Of a stretch of DNA of 39,628 nucleotides, positions 28,109 through 35,460 are shown in pieces. The position numbers and the translations under genes were made by a program. This DNA is from Klenkia sp. PcliD-1-E (GTDB lineage: Bacteria > Actinomycetota > Actinomycetes > Mycobacteriales > Geodermatophilaceae): contig NZ_JAMXRZ010000028.1 of NCBI RefSeq assembly GCF_024124375.1, forward strand, positions 1 to 39,628, written 5' to 3'. Positions within the stretch are counted from its first letter, which is position 1. Each line of letters begins with the position of its first letter. Under the pieces are notes generated by a model. It had not been told where the DNA came from, made no database searches, and worked only from the letters and a program-made list of their open reading frames with translations.

Positions 28109-29470
28109 ATGACCGCCGAGTCCCTGGCCGACGCGATCGCCCGCGCCGGCTCCCCGGTCGAGCTGCTGCGGCACTCCGCCGCCCGCGCCATGACCTTCCC
28201 GGTCGCCCCGGAGTTCACCAACTGGCGCTCCGAGCAGCGGGCGTGGGCGGAGACGTGCGCGCTGCTGGACCAGTCACACCACATGACCGACCTGTTCCTC
28301 TCCGGCCCCGGCGCGCTCGAGCTGCTGCGCGGCCTGGCGGTCAACACCTTCGAGGGCTTCGGCGTGGACAAGGCCAAGCAGTTCGTGGCGGTCAACCCCG
28401 ACGGCCAGCTGATCGGCGACGCGATCCTCTTCCACCTCGAGGAGGAGGTCTTCGACCTGGTCGGGCACCCCATGGTCATCGACTGGGTGCTGTTCCACCT
28501 GCAGCGCGGAGAGCACGACGTCACCGCCGAGCGCGACGACAACTCCGCCGTCCGCACCGACGGCCCGCCCCGGCTCTACCGCTACGAGCTGCAGGGACCG
28601 ACGGCGGCCGCCGTCCTGGAGCAGGCCACCGGGCAGCCGCTGCCGGAGACCAAGTTCTTCCACATGGCCACCTTCACCATCGCCGGGACGACGGTGCGCG
28701 GGCTGCGGCACGGCATGGCCGGCCAGCCCGGCTTCGAGCTGTTCGGCCCGTGGGCCGAGGGCGAGAAGGTGCTGCAGGCGCTGCTGGACGCCGGGGCCGA
28801 CCACGGCCTGGTCCGGGCCGGCGCGAAGGCCTACTCCACCGCCAACCTGGAGTCGGGCTGGGTGCCCGCCCCGATCCCGGCCGTGTTCGGCGACCACCCG
28901 CTGATGCAGGAGTACCGCGAGTGGCTGCCCGCCACCGCGATCGGCGCGATCGGCGGCAGCGTCGACTCCGACGAGATCAGCGACTACTACCTGACCCCCT
29001 ACGACATCGGCTACGACCGCAACGTCAAGTTCGACCACGACTTCGTCGGCCGGGAAGCCCTGGAGGCCCTCGCCGTCGACCCGCCCCGGCGCAAGGTCAC
29101 GCTGGTGTGGGACGCCGACGACGTCGCCGCCGCGATGGCCTCGATGATGCAGCCGGGCCCCGGCGCCAAGTACATGGACCTGCCCAAGATCCGCTACGCC
29201 CTGCACCAGGAGGACCAGGTGCTGCGCGACGGCCGGCAGGTCGGGGTGTCCCTGGACTGCGGCTACATCGCCAACGAGCGGGTCATGGCCTCCCTGGCGA
29301 CCCTGGACAAGGAGCACGCCGAGCCCGGCACCGAGGTCGTCGTCCGCTGGGGCGAGCAGCCCACCTCGCGCAAGCCGCAGGTCGAGGAGCACCGGGTGGT
29401 GGAGATCCGCGCGACGGTCGCCCCCGCCCCCTACGTGCAGTTCGCCCGCAGCAGCTACCGGGACCGGTGA
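28109..29470 (+). CDS. Second LigM/DesA-like THF-dependent O-demethylase
   Basis: A 453-residue GcvT-fold paralogue of the LigM protein at 24320-25723. It shares LLDQSHHMTDL, KAKQFV.VNPDGQLIGD, YRYELQGPTAA, KFFHMATFTIAG, LRHGMAGQPGFELFGPW, NLESGWVPAPIPA, EYREWLPA, VKFDHDFVGREALE and GYIANER. It diverges where LigM has YVGRAP.ANWL (here LVGHPMVIDWV), so a different substrate is likely: syringate (as DesA), guaiacol-type phenols or another methoxy-aromatic. ATG 28109 follows GAGGAAGG. Its stop overlaps the metF ATG, tying methyl transfer directly to methyl-THF oxidation. Confidence 0.88.
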   Translation: MTAESLADAIARAGSPVELLRHSAARAMTFPVAPEFTNWRSEQRAWAETCALLDQSHHMTDLFLSGPGALELLRGLAVNTFEGFGVDKAKQFVAVNPDGQLIGDAILFHLEEEVFDLVGHPMVIDWVLFHLQRGEHDVTAERDDNSAVRTDGPPRLYRYELQGPTAAAVLEQATGQPLPETKFFHMATFTIAGTTVRGLRHGMAGQPGFELFGPWAEGEKVLQALLDAGADHGLVRAGAKAYSTANLESGWVPAPIPAVFGDHPLMQEYREWLPATAIGAIGGSVDSDEISDYYLTPYDIGYDRNVKFDHDFVGREALEALAVDPPRRKVTLVWDADDVAAAMASMMQPGPGAKYMDLPKIRYALHQEDQVLRDGRQVGVSLDCGYIANERVMASLATLDKEHAEPGTEVVVRWGEQPTSRKPQVEEHRVVEIRATVAPAPYVQFARSSYRDR

Positions 29471-30345
29471 TGGCCGTGGTCGACAGCTCCCGTCGCGCCC
29501 CGTCCAGCCGTCCCGGCCGGGCCGAGCTGGTCGCCGCGCTGCGGGACGCCACCTACGAGGTGCTGCCCTTCAAGACGGCGGAGGAGAAGGTCCTGGCCGA
29601 CGTCCCCACCGACGTCGCCCTGACCGTCACCACGACCGAGGCCAAGGGGCTCGGGCCCACCGTGGACCTGGCCGTGCGGCTCACCGGCGCGGGCTACCGG
29701 GCGGCGCCGCACCTTGCCGCCCGCCTGGTCCGCGACCGCGCCCACCTGGCCGACCTGGTCGCCCAGCTGACCGGTGCCGGCGTGGACCGGGTGTTCGTGA
29801 TCGGCGGCGACGCCGCCGAGCCGGCCGGTGACTTCGTGGACGCCCTCGGCCTGCTGGAGGCCCTCGACGAGATGGGCCGCCCGTTCTCGACGGTCGGCAT
29901 CGGCGGCTACCCCGAGGGCCACGGCAGCATCGCCGCCGAGCTCATCGAGCGGGCGCTGGAGGCCAAGGCCGAGCACGCCACCCAGGTCATCACCCAGCTG
30001 TGCTTCGACGCCGGCACCACCGTCGACTGGGCGCGCACCGTGCAGGCCCGCGGGGTCACCCTGCCCATCCGGGTCGGCATCCCCGGCGCGATCAGCCGGC
30101 AGAAGCTGATCCGGGTCTCCGCCGGCCTGGGGCTGGGGCAGTCCGCCCGGTTCCTGAAGAAGCAGCAGAACATGTTCTGGCGGTTCTTCCTGCCCGGCGG
30201 CTACAGCCCCGACAAGCTCATCCAGCGGCTGACCCCGGCCTTCGGCCGCGCCGACAACGGACTGCACGGGCTGCACGTGTTCACCTTCAACGAGCTCGAC
30301 ACCACCGAGGCCTGGCGGCAGCGGTGGCTGGCCCGGCTGACATGA
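29470..30345 (+). CDS. metF: Methylenetetrahydrofolate reductase family protein
   Basis: A 291-residue FAD-dependent TIM-barrel enzyme of the MetF family, which interconverts 5-methyl-THF and 5,10-methylene-THF. YEVLPFKT replaces the usual FEFFPPKT but keeps the catalytic Glu. GVDRVFVIGGD, FSTVGIGGYPEGH, QVITQLCFDA and PIRVGIPG are recognisable. It is a divergent member, short at the N-terminus. In this operon the physiological direction should be oxidation of the 5-methyl-THF made by the LigM-like enzymes. ATG 29470 overlaps the demethylase stop (TGATG), and its stop overlaps folD (ATGA). Confidence 0.9.
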   Translation: MAVVDSSRRAPSSRPGRAELVAALRDATYEVLPFKTAEEKVLADVPTDVALTVTTTEAKGLGPTVDLAVRLTGAGYRAAPHLAARLVRDRAHLADLVAQLTGAGVDRVFVIGGDAAEPAGDFVDALGLLEALDEMGRPFSTVGIGGYPEGHGSIAAELIERALEAKAEHATQVITQLCFDAGTTVDWARTVQARGVTLPIRVGIPGAISRQKLIRVSAGLGLGQSARFLKKQQNMFWRFFLPGGYSPDKLIQRLTPAFGRADNGLHGLHVFTFNELDTTEAWRQRWLARLT

Positions 30346-31262
30346 CCGCGCAGGTCATCGACGGCCGGGCCTGTGCCCGGCAGCTGAAGGAGCAGCTGGT
30401 CGGTGAGGTCGCCGCGGCCCGGGCGGACGGCGTCGGCATCGGCCTGGCCACCCTGGCGGTCGGCGAGGAGTACAGCGCCGGGGCCTACCAGCGGCGTCTG
30501 CGGCGGCTGGCCGACGAGCTCGGGGTGCCCTACCTGCACCGCGCGCTGCCCGCGACGGCGTCGGAGGCCGAGGTGCTGGCCGAGGTCGAGCTGCTGGACG
30601 CCGACCCGGCGGTGTCGGGGATCCTCGTGCTCCGGCCGCTGCCGCCGGGCATCGACGAGGCGCGGGTGTTCCGCGCGATCGACCCGCTCAAGGACGTCGA
30701 GTGCGTGCACCCGGAGAACGCCGGCCTGCTGGCGCTCGGCGTGCCCCGGTTCGTGCCCTCGACCGCCGCCTCGGTGTTCCACCTGCTCGACACCTGGCTG
30801 GACTCGGTGGGGGAGGACCGGGCGGCGTTCTACCACCGGGCGAACATCGTCGTCGTCGGCCGGTCCAACAACGTCGGCAAACCGGCGATCAGCCTGGGCT
30901 ACGAGCGGCAGGCCACCGTGCAGTCGGTCGACGAGTGGGCCGACCGCACCACCGGCATCGGCCGGCACACCCGTTGGGCCGACGTCCTGGTGGTCGCCGC
31001 CGGGAAGGCCGGCCTGATCAAGGCCGAGCACGTCAGCGAGGGCGCCGTCGTCATCGACGTCGGCATCAACCCGCGCACCGCTCCCGACGGCACCGTGCAC
31101 ATGGTCGGGGACGTCGACGCCGACTCGGTCGCGCCGCGCGTCCGGGCGATCACCCCGGTGCCCGGCGGCGTCGGGCCGGTCACCGACGTCTGGCTGCTGC
31201 GCACCACCGTCCGCGCGGCCCGGCTCGCCGCCGAGGCCCGCACCCCCGTGGAGGTGCCATGA
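30342..31262 (+). CDS. folD: Divergent FolD (methylene-THF dehydrogenase/cyclohydrolase family)
   Basis: A 306-residue FolD-family protein, expected to oxidise 5,10-methylene-THF and hydrolyse methenyl-THF to 10-formyl-THF. The dinucleotide domain is normal (VVGRSNNVGKPAISLGY, VIDVGIN, TPVPGGVGPVT). The folate-site motifs are altered. The catalytic Tyr-x-x-x-Lys reads YQRRL (Lys to Leu), VQLPLP reads VLRPLP (Gln to Leu), and KDVDGF reads KDVECV (Asp to Glu). These are the three residues central to catalysis in FolD/MTHFD1. It may be dehydrogenase-only or work on a different folate. It overlaps metF and purU by four bases each. Confidence 0.88.
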   Translation: MTAQVIDGRACARQLKEQLVGEVAAARADGVGIGLATLAVGEEYSAGAYQRRLRRLADELGVPYLHRALPATASEAEVLAEVELLDADPAVSGILVLRPLPPGIDEARVFRAIDPLKDVECVHPENAGLLALGVPRFVPSTAASVFHLLDTWLDSVGEDRAAFYHRANIVVVGRSNNVGKPAISLGYERQATVQSVDEWADRTTGIGRHTRWADVLVVAAGKAGLIKAEHVSEGAVVIDVGINPRTAPDGTVHMVGDVDADSVAPRVRAITPVPGGVGPVTDVWLLRTTVRAARLAAEARTPVEVP

Positions 31263-32131
31263 CCCCGCCCGCCGACGCCCAGCACGGCGTGCTGCTGCTG
31301 CACTGCCCCGACGCCCCCGGCATCGTGCACGCCGTCACCGGCGTCCTGGTCGACCAGTCCTGCACGATCGTGCAGAGCGGTCAGTTCGGCAGCTCCACCA
31401 CCGGCGAGTTCTTCATGCGGGTGGAGTTCGCGCACGCCGACGGCAGCCCGCTGGACCTCGACGCCGTCCGCGCCGCCGTCGCGCCGGTCGCGGAGCAGTT
31501 CGGGATGACCTGGACCGTCGCCGACCGCAGCCACCGGCCGCGCGTGGTGATCATGGTCAGCAAGTTCGCGCACTGCCTGGTGGACCTGCTGTTCCGCGCC
31601 TCGGTCGGCGAGCTGTCGATGGACGTCGTCGCCGTGGTCTCCAACCACCCCGACCTGGGCCGGGTCGCCGACAGCTACGGCGTGCGGTTCGTGCACATCC
31701 CGGTCACCCCCGACACCAAGGCCGACGCCGAGGCGCAGCTGCTGGAGCTGGTCGAGGCCGAGGGGGTCGAGCTGGTCGTGCTGGCCCGCTACATGCAGAT
31801 CCTCAGCGACGGCCTGTGCCGGGCGCTGGCGGGCCGGGCGATCAACATCCACCACTCGATGCTGCCCAGCTTCAAGGGCGCCCGGCCCTACCACCAGGCG
31901 CACGCACGCGGCGTGAAGGTCATCGGCGCGACGGCGCACTACGTGACCGCCGACCTCGACGAGGGCCCGATCATCGAGCAGGAGCTCATCCGGGTGGACC
32001 ACTCCTACAGCCCCGACGACCTCGCCGCCCGCGGCCGGGAGGCGGAGAGCCGGGCGCTGGCGCGCGCCGTCCGGTGGCACACCGAGACCCGCATCGCGGT
32101 GGTGGGCAACCGGACGGTGGTCTTCGCCTGA
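31259..32131 (+). CDS. purU: Formyltetrahydrofolate deformylase
   Basis: A 290-residue enzyme hydrolysing 10-formyl-THF to formate and THF. An N-terminal ACT domain (about 8-90, CPDAPGIVHAVTGVL) precedes the formyltransferase-fold domain (MVSKFAHCLVDLLFR, VVSNHPDL). Catalytic residues are in INIHHSMLPSFKGARPYHQA (Asn and His) and DLDEGPIIEQ (Asp). The ACT domain and HHSMLPSFKGA separate it from PurN. It ends the operon, so the methyl carbon would leave as formate while THF is recycled to the demethylases. ATG 31259 overlaps the folD stop. Confidence 0.94.
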   Translation: MTPPADAQHGVLLLHCPDAPGIVHAVTGVLVDQSCTIVQSGQFGSSTTGEFFMRVEFAHADGSPLDLDAVRAAVAPVAEQFGMTWTVADRSHRPRVVIMVSKFAHCLVDLLFRASVGELSMDVVAVVSNHPDLGRVADSYGVRFVHIPVTPDTKADAEAQLLELVEAEGVELVVLARYMQILSDGLCRALAGRAINIHHSMLPSFKGARPYHQAHARGVKVIGATAHYVTADLDEGPIIEQELIRVDHSYSPDDLAARGREAESRALARAVRWHTETRIAVVGNRTVVFA

Positions 32132-32148
32132 GGCCCCCTCCTCGCAGG

Positions 32149-32217
32149 TGATCATCGTGAGGTGCAGCTGGGACACGCCGGCGCACAGCGTGTCCGAGCT
32201 TCCGATGGCGATGATCA
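32149..32217. repeat. 69-bp palindromic intergenic element, copy 1
   Basis: Symmetric about 32183: TGATCATCG (32149-32157) pairs with CGATGATCA (32209-32217), and AGCTgGGACACGC (32166-32178) pairs with GCGTGTCCgAGCT (32188-32200) with one mismatch. An internal loop separates the two stems. It lies between convergent purU and SDR genes, so it may end transcription in both directions. A 69-bp stretch at 38050-38118 matches it without gaps at 48 of 69 positions. Confidence 0.75.
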
Positions 32218-32241
32218 ACGGCGGGCAGGGGGCGGCCGCCC

Positions 32242-32961
32242 TCAGTGCAACAGGCCGCCGCCGTCCACGACCAGGGTCTGGCCGGTGGTGAGCCGGCCGT
32301 CGGGGCCGGCCAGGTAGGACACCAGGCCGGCCACCTCGACGCCGGTGACCGGCTCGTCGATGGCCTGCTGCGCGCGGGTGCGGGCGAAGACCTCCGGCCC
32401 GGAGTGCGCCCGGGTGCCCGGGGTCTCCACCTGCGCGGGGACGACGGCGTTCACGGTGATCCGGTGCTCGCCCAGCTCGCGGGCCAGCACCCGGGTCATG
32501 CCGAGGACGGCGCCCTTGCTGGCCACGTAGGCCAGCTGGCCGGGGGCGCCGGTGAAGAAGGTCCGGCTGCCCAGGTTCACCACCCGGCCGCGGTCTTGGG
32601 CGTCGCGCAGGTGCGGGAAGCAGGCCTGGGTCATCAGCAGGGTGCCCACCGCGTTGACGTCGAAGTAGCGGTGCAGCTGCTCGGGCGTGGCCTCCAGGAA
32701 GCTGGCCCGACCCGAGAGCAGCCCGGCGTCGTTGACCAGCACGTCCACCCCGCCGAACCGGTCCACCACCTCGGCGACCACGGCCCGGACGGCGTCGGGG
32801 TCGCTGACGTCGCAGGCCCACCAGGTGACCCCGTCGACGTCCCCGGGGGCGGCGACGTCCAGGCCCGCGACGGTGAACCCGTCGGCGACCAGCCGGGCGG
32901 CGATGTCCGCGCCGATGCCGCCGGCCGCGCCGGTGACGACGGCGACCCGCGGGGTGCTCAC
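32242..32961 (-). CDS. SDR-family oxidoreductase
   Basis: A 239-residue classical short-chain dehydrogenase. It has VTGAAGGIGADIA at residues 8-20, a DVSD strand, NDAG, catalytic Ser in NLGSRTFF, YVASK, and the closing GQTLVVDGGGLLH. The acidic residue after strand 2 (GLDVA) favours NAD. GTG 32961 overlaps the upstream gene's stop by four bases (GTGA), making it the last gene of the galB operon. Substrate unknown; oxidation of a side-chain alcohol of a lignin-derived aromatic, or reduction of a ring-cleavage intermediate, are both possible. It is not a Gfo/Idh-type LigC. Confidence 0.88.
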   Translation of the reverse strand: MSTPRVAVVTGAAGGIGADIAARLVADGFTVAGLDVAAPGDVDGVTWWACDVSDPDAVRAVVAEVVDRFGGVDVLVNDAGLLSGRASFLEATPEQLHRYFDVNAVGTLLMTQACFPHLRDAQDRGRVVNLGSRTFFTGAPGQLAYVASKGAVLGMTRVLARELGEHRITVNAVVPAQVETPGTRAHSGPEVFARTRAQQAIDEPVTGVEVAGLVSYLAGPDGRLTTGQTLVVDGGGLLH

Positions 32962-33233
32962 CGCTCCTGCGGGTGGGTGGCCAGCGCCTCCACGCGCACG
33001 TCCATGTGCTTCCACATCGGCAGCGACACCAGCGCGTCGTGCAGCTCCGCCGGGTCGGCGGCCTCGTAGAGCCCGACGGTGGCGTTGCGGCCGGGCACCC
33101 GCCACAGACGCTTCAGGACGCCGGCGTCGCGCAGCTCCTGGGCGCGGGCGCGCTCACCGGCGCGCAGGGACTCCCGGACGTCGTCGGGGGTGTCGGCGGG
33201 CAGCAGGTTCTCGGTGCGGACCAGGAACTCCAC
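32958..33233 (-). CDS. Muconolactone isomerase-like protein (CatC family)
   Basis: A 91-residue protein of the muconolactone delta-isomerase family. EFLVRTENLLPADTP, the REK-like GERARAQELRDAG, LWRVPGRNATVGLYEA, LHDALVSLPMWKHMDV and the terminal THP follow CatC. CatC normally works in the ortho-cleavage pathway beside catB and catA, none of which is here. Between a 4,5-cleavage aldolase and SDR it more likely performs an allylic 1,3-proton shift on a ring-cleavage product such as 4-oxalomesaconate; that is inference. GTG 33233 follows GGAGAG. Confidence 0.85.
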   Translation of the reverse strand: MEFLVRTENLLPADTPDDVRESLRAGERARAQELRDAGVLKRLWRVPGRNATVGLYEAADPAELHDALVSLPMWKHMDVRVEALATHPQER

Positions 33234-33245
33234 GGTCTCTCCGTT

Positions 33246-33950
33246 TCAGGGTGCGAGTCGGTCGAGCAGGGCGGCGAGCTCGTCGGGGGCGGTGACCATC
33301 GCCTCGTGGCCGGTGGCGATCTCGTGCACCGGCCAGCCCTTCGCGCGGGCCCGGTCGGCCTGGCCGGCGAACACGCGCATCCAGTCGGTGCACTCCACGA
33401 ACGCCGCGGGCACGGCGTCGACGGCGCCGGTCAGCCGGAGCGGGTCCAGGTAGGTCCTCCACGGGTGCGGGGTGAGCTTGGGGGTCAGCCAGTCGACGTC
33501 GGCCTGCTCGGTCACCCCGAGGACCGAGAGCTTGCGGACGGCGACCAGCCAGCCGAAGCCCTGCTGCTCGGCCGACTCCGCCCAGTGGTGCGCGACGGTG
33601 TCGGGGAGCAGGTCGCGGGCGCACTCGCCGTCCTCGCCGACGAAGGCGTCCAGGTGCACCCGCAGCGCGATGCGGTCGGGGACCCGGTCGGCGACCGCGG
33701 TGACCACCTGCCCGGCGTAGCTGTGCCCGACCAGCACGACGTCGCGCAGGTCGAGGGTCTCCACCAGCCGGACGACGTCCTCGACGTGGGTGTCGAGCCC
33801 GACCATCGGGGTGAGCAGGTGTGCCCGCTCCGACAGGCCGGTGAGGGTGGGGGCGAGCACGGCGTGCCCGGCGGCGCGCAGCGGCTGGGCCACCCGGTCC
33901 CAGCACCACCCGCCGTGCCAGGCCCCGTGCACCAGGACGAACGTGCTCAC
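33246..33950 (-). CDS. Alpha/beta hydrolase
   Basis: A 234-residue alpha/beta hydrolase of the esterase/hydroxynitrile-lyase-like branch. FVLVHGAWHGGWCW forms the oxyanion loop, VGHSYAG the nucleophile elbow (Ser), and the C-terminal TGHEAMVTAP holds the catalytic His. GTG 33950 overlaps the aldolase stop (GTGA). In this operon it could hydrolyse the methyl ester produced when 3-O-methylgallate is ring-opened, or a lactone such as 2-pyrone-4,6-dicarboxylate, replacing the amidohydrolase LigI. Neither role can be proven from sequence. Confidence 0.87.
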   Translation of the reverse strand: MSTFVLVHGAWHGGWCWDRVAQPLRAAGHAVLAPTLTGLSERAHLLTPMVGLDTHVEDVVRLVETLDLRDVVLVGHSYAGQVVTAVADRVPDRIALRVHLDAFVGEDGECARDLLPDTVAHHWAESAEQQGFGWLVAVRKLSVLGVTEQADVDWLTPKLTPHPWRTYLDPLRLTGAVDAVPAAFVECTDWMRVFAGQADRARAKGWPVHEIATGHEAMVTAPDELAALLDRLAP

Positions 33951-34636
33951 GCGTCGCCGTCCACGTAGGTGACCCCGAGCCGTTCCAGGGTGGGGCGCAG
34001 GTCGTAGAGGTCCAGGCCCAGCACCCCGCTCCGGAACTGCTCGCGCTTGGCCTCCTCGTTCGCCTCGCGCTTCGCCGCGGCGGCCACCACGGCGGGGACG
34101 TCGGCCCGCGGCACGCACATCACGCCGTCGTCGTCGGCGACCACGGCGTCCCCGGGCGTGATCAGCCGGCCCGCGACGACGACCGGCACGTTGACCGAGC
34201 CGGGCACGGCCTTGGCGGTGCCCTGGGCGTGCACCGCGCGGGACCACACGGGGAAGCCCATCGCGGTCAGCTCGGCGACGTCGCGGACGCCCGCGTCGGT
34301 GACCAGGCCCAGCACGCCCCGGGCCTGCAGCTGGGTGGCGAACAGCTCGCCGAACATGCCGTCGGTGCTGCGCGAGGTGGTGGCGATGACCAGCACGTCG
34401 CCGGCCCGGCACTGCTCGATGCAGGCGTGCACCATCAGGTTGTCCCCGGGGTGGGAGAGCACGGTGACCGCGCGGCCGGCGATCCGGGCGCCGGGGTAGA
34501 TGGGCCGCAGCTCGGGCCCCACCAGGCCGGTGCGCCCGGCCGCCTCGTGCGCGGTCGCCACGCCGGACCGCGCCAGGGCGGCGAGGTCGTCGGGGTCGGG
34601 ACCCTTCGAGGTGCGGACGACGACGTGCCGGCTCAC
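33947..34636 (-). CDS. ligK: 4-carboxy-4-hydroxy-2-oxoadipate aldolase (RraA fold)
   Basis: A 229-residue RraA-like protein, the fold of class II CHA/HMG aldolases (LigK, GalC) that split 4-carboxy-4-hydroxy-2-oxoadipate into pyruvate and oxaloacetate. The pyruvate-binding GDNLMVHACIEQCRAGDVLV and GELFATQLQARGVLGLVTDAGVRD (substrate Arg and metal Asp of the GVRD stretch) are intact, followed by W/FPVWSR and GDAVVADDDGVM. The C-terminal helix AKREANEEAKREQF is typical of the aldolases and absent in RraA RNase regulators. GTG 34636 overlaps galB by four bases, supporting the pathway assignment. Confidence 0.92.
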   Translation of the reverse strand: MSRHVVVRTSKGPDPDDLAALARSGVATAHEAAGRTGLVGPELRPIYPGARIAGRAVTVLSHPGDNLMVHACIEQCRAGDVLVIATTSRSTDGMFGELFATQLQARGVLGLVTDAGVRDVAELTAMGFPVWSRAVHAQGTAKAVPGSVNVPVVVAGRLITPGDAVVADDDGVMCVPRADVPAVVAAAAKREANEEAKREQFRSGVLGLDLYDLRPTLERLGVTYVDGDA

Positions 34637-35358
34637 CGGAGCTCCGACCCGACGGAGGGGAAGGTGCGGGTGAAGGCCTCCGCGTGGGTGACCTCGGCGG
34701 GGGCGCCGTTGCGGCGGGCCTGCACGCCGCGGCGGACCCCGAGGTCGGTGTAGTAGTCCACCAGGTGGCCCTGGCCCCCGGCCATGCAGCGCATCGCCTC
34801 GAGCTTGCGGTCCCAGACGGGGGTGACGTCGAGCAGCAGGTCGGGGACGAACCCGCACACCTCGGGCTGGTGCGGTTCGTACTGGAACACCTGCGCGGCA
34901 CCCAGCGGCGTCGTCGTCCGGTCGTGGCCGTGGGCCTGGGCGACCATCCGGGTGCGCAGGGTGGTGGCGTGGGCGAGGTCGTGGTCGGTGTTGTACGGGT
35001 CCCGGGCCACGTGGGTGAGCAGGACGTCGGGGGAGTGCTCGCGCAGGATCCCGACCAGCCGGTCCTCGGCGGCCGTGTCGACGCGCAGCGGGTAGTCGCC
35101 GAGGTCGAGGAACTCCACCGTGGCGCCGAGCACCTGCGCGGCGTTGCCGGACTCCTCGCGGCGGGCGTCCTTGACCCCCTGCAGCGTCATGCCCTCCCGC
35201 TTCCACAGGCCCTGGGACTCCCCGCGCTCGCCGAAGCTCAGGCACACCACGTGCACGGCGGCGCCGCGGTCGGCGTAGAGGGCCAGCGCGCCTCCGGCGC
35301 GCCAGACGAAGTCGGCGGCGTGCGCGCTGACCACCAGCACGGACCCTGCGTCGGGCAT
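34633..35358 (-). CDS. galB: 4-oxalomesaconate hydratase, GalB type (PIG-L/LmbE fold)
   Basis: A 241-residue LmbE/PIG-L-fold metalloprotein. The deacetylase motif AHPDDE is replaced by SAHAADFVWRAGG, the form found in GalB, the Pseudomonas putida hydratase of 4-oxalomesaconate. CLSFGERGESQGLW, LDLGDYPL, THVARDPYNTDHDLAH (metal ligands) and YEPHQPEVCGF complete the pattern. It makes the substrate of the LigK aldolase encoded next. ATG 35358 follows GAGGAG. It is first in an overlapping five-gene operon ending with the SDR. Confidence 0.9.
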   Translation of the reverse strand: MPDAGSVLVVSAHAADFVWRAGGALALYADRGAAVHVVCLSFGERGESQGLWKREGMTLQGVKDARREESGNAAQVLGATVEFLDLGDYPLRVDTAAEDRLVGILREHSPDVLLTHVARDPYNTDHDLAHATTLRTRMVAQAHGHDRTTTPLGAAQVFQYEPHQPEVCGFVPDLLLDVTPVWDRKLEAMRCMAGGQGHLVDYYTDLGVRRGVQARRNGAPAEVTHAEAFTRTFPSVGSELR

Positions 35359-35391
35359 GGGACTCCTCGGTCGTCGGGGCTCGGCGTCCCG

Positions 35392-35397
35392 ACGGTA
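35392..35397 (-). promoter_or_regulatory. Putative -10 element of the galB operon
   Basis: TACCGT on the minus strand, 33 bases before the galB ATG and directly next to the hairpin at 35399-35442, which would cover the -35 region. Confidence 0.35.
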
Positions 35398-35398
35398 G

Positions 35399-35442
35399 GC
35401 GGGGAGCGGACGGCGGCCGACGCCCCTCCGTCCCCTCCCCGC
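35399..35442 (-). terminator. Terminator of the alcohol dehydrogenase gene
   Basis: A stem of 14 pairs with one C-C mismatch: GCGGGGAG-c-GGACGG (35399-35413) with CCGTCC-c-CTCCCCGC (35428-35442). It follows the dehydrogenase stop by 18 bases and ends next to the galB promoter region. Confidence 0.65.
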
Positions 35443-35460
35443 TACGTCATCCGTCCCGGC

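Noticed and set aside
33947-34636. RraA-type RNase E regulator
   Set aside because: The aldolase C-terminal helix and pyruvate-binding residues are present, and the gene overlaps galB in a ring-cleavage operon.
34633-35358. LmbE/PIG-L sugar deacetylase (mycothiol-type)
   Set aside because: The AHPDDE motif is replaced by the AHAADF form of GalB, and the neighbour is the CHA aldolase.
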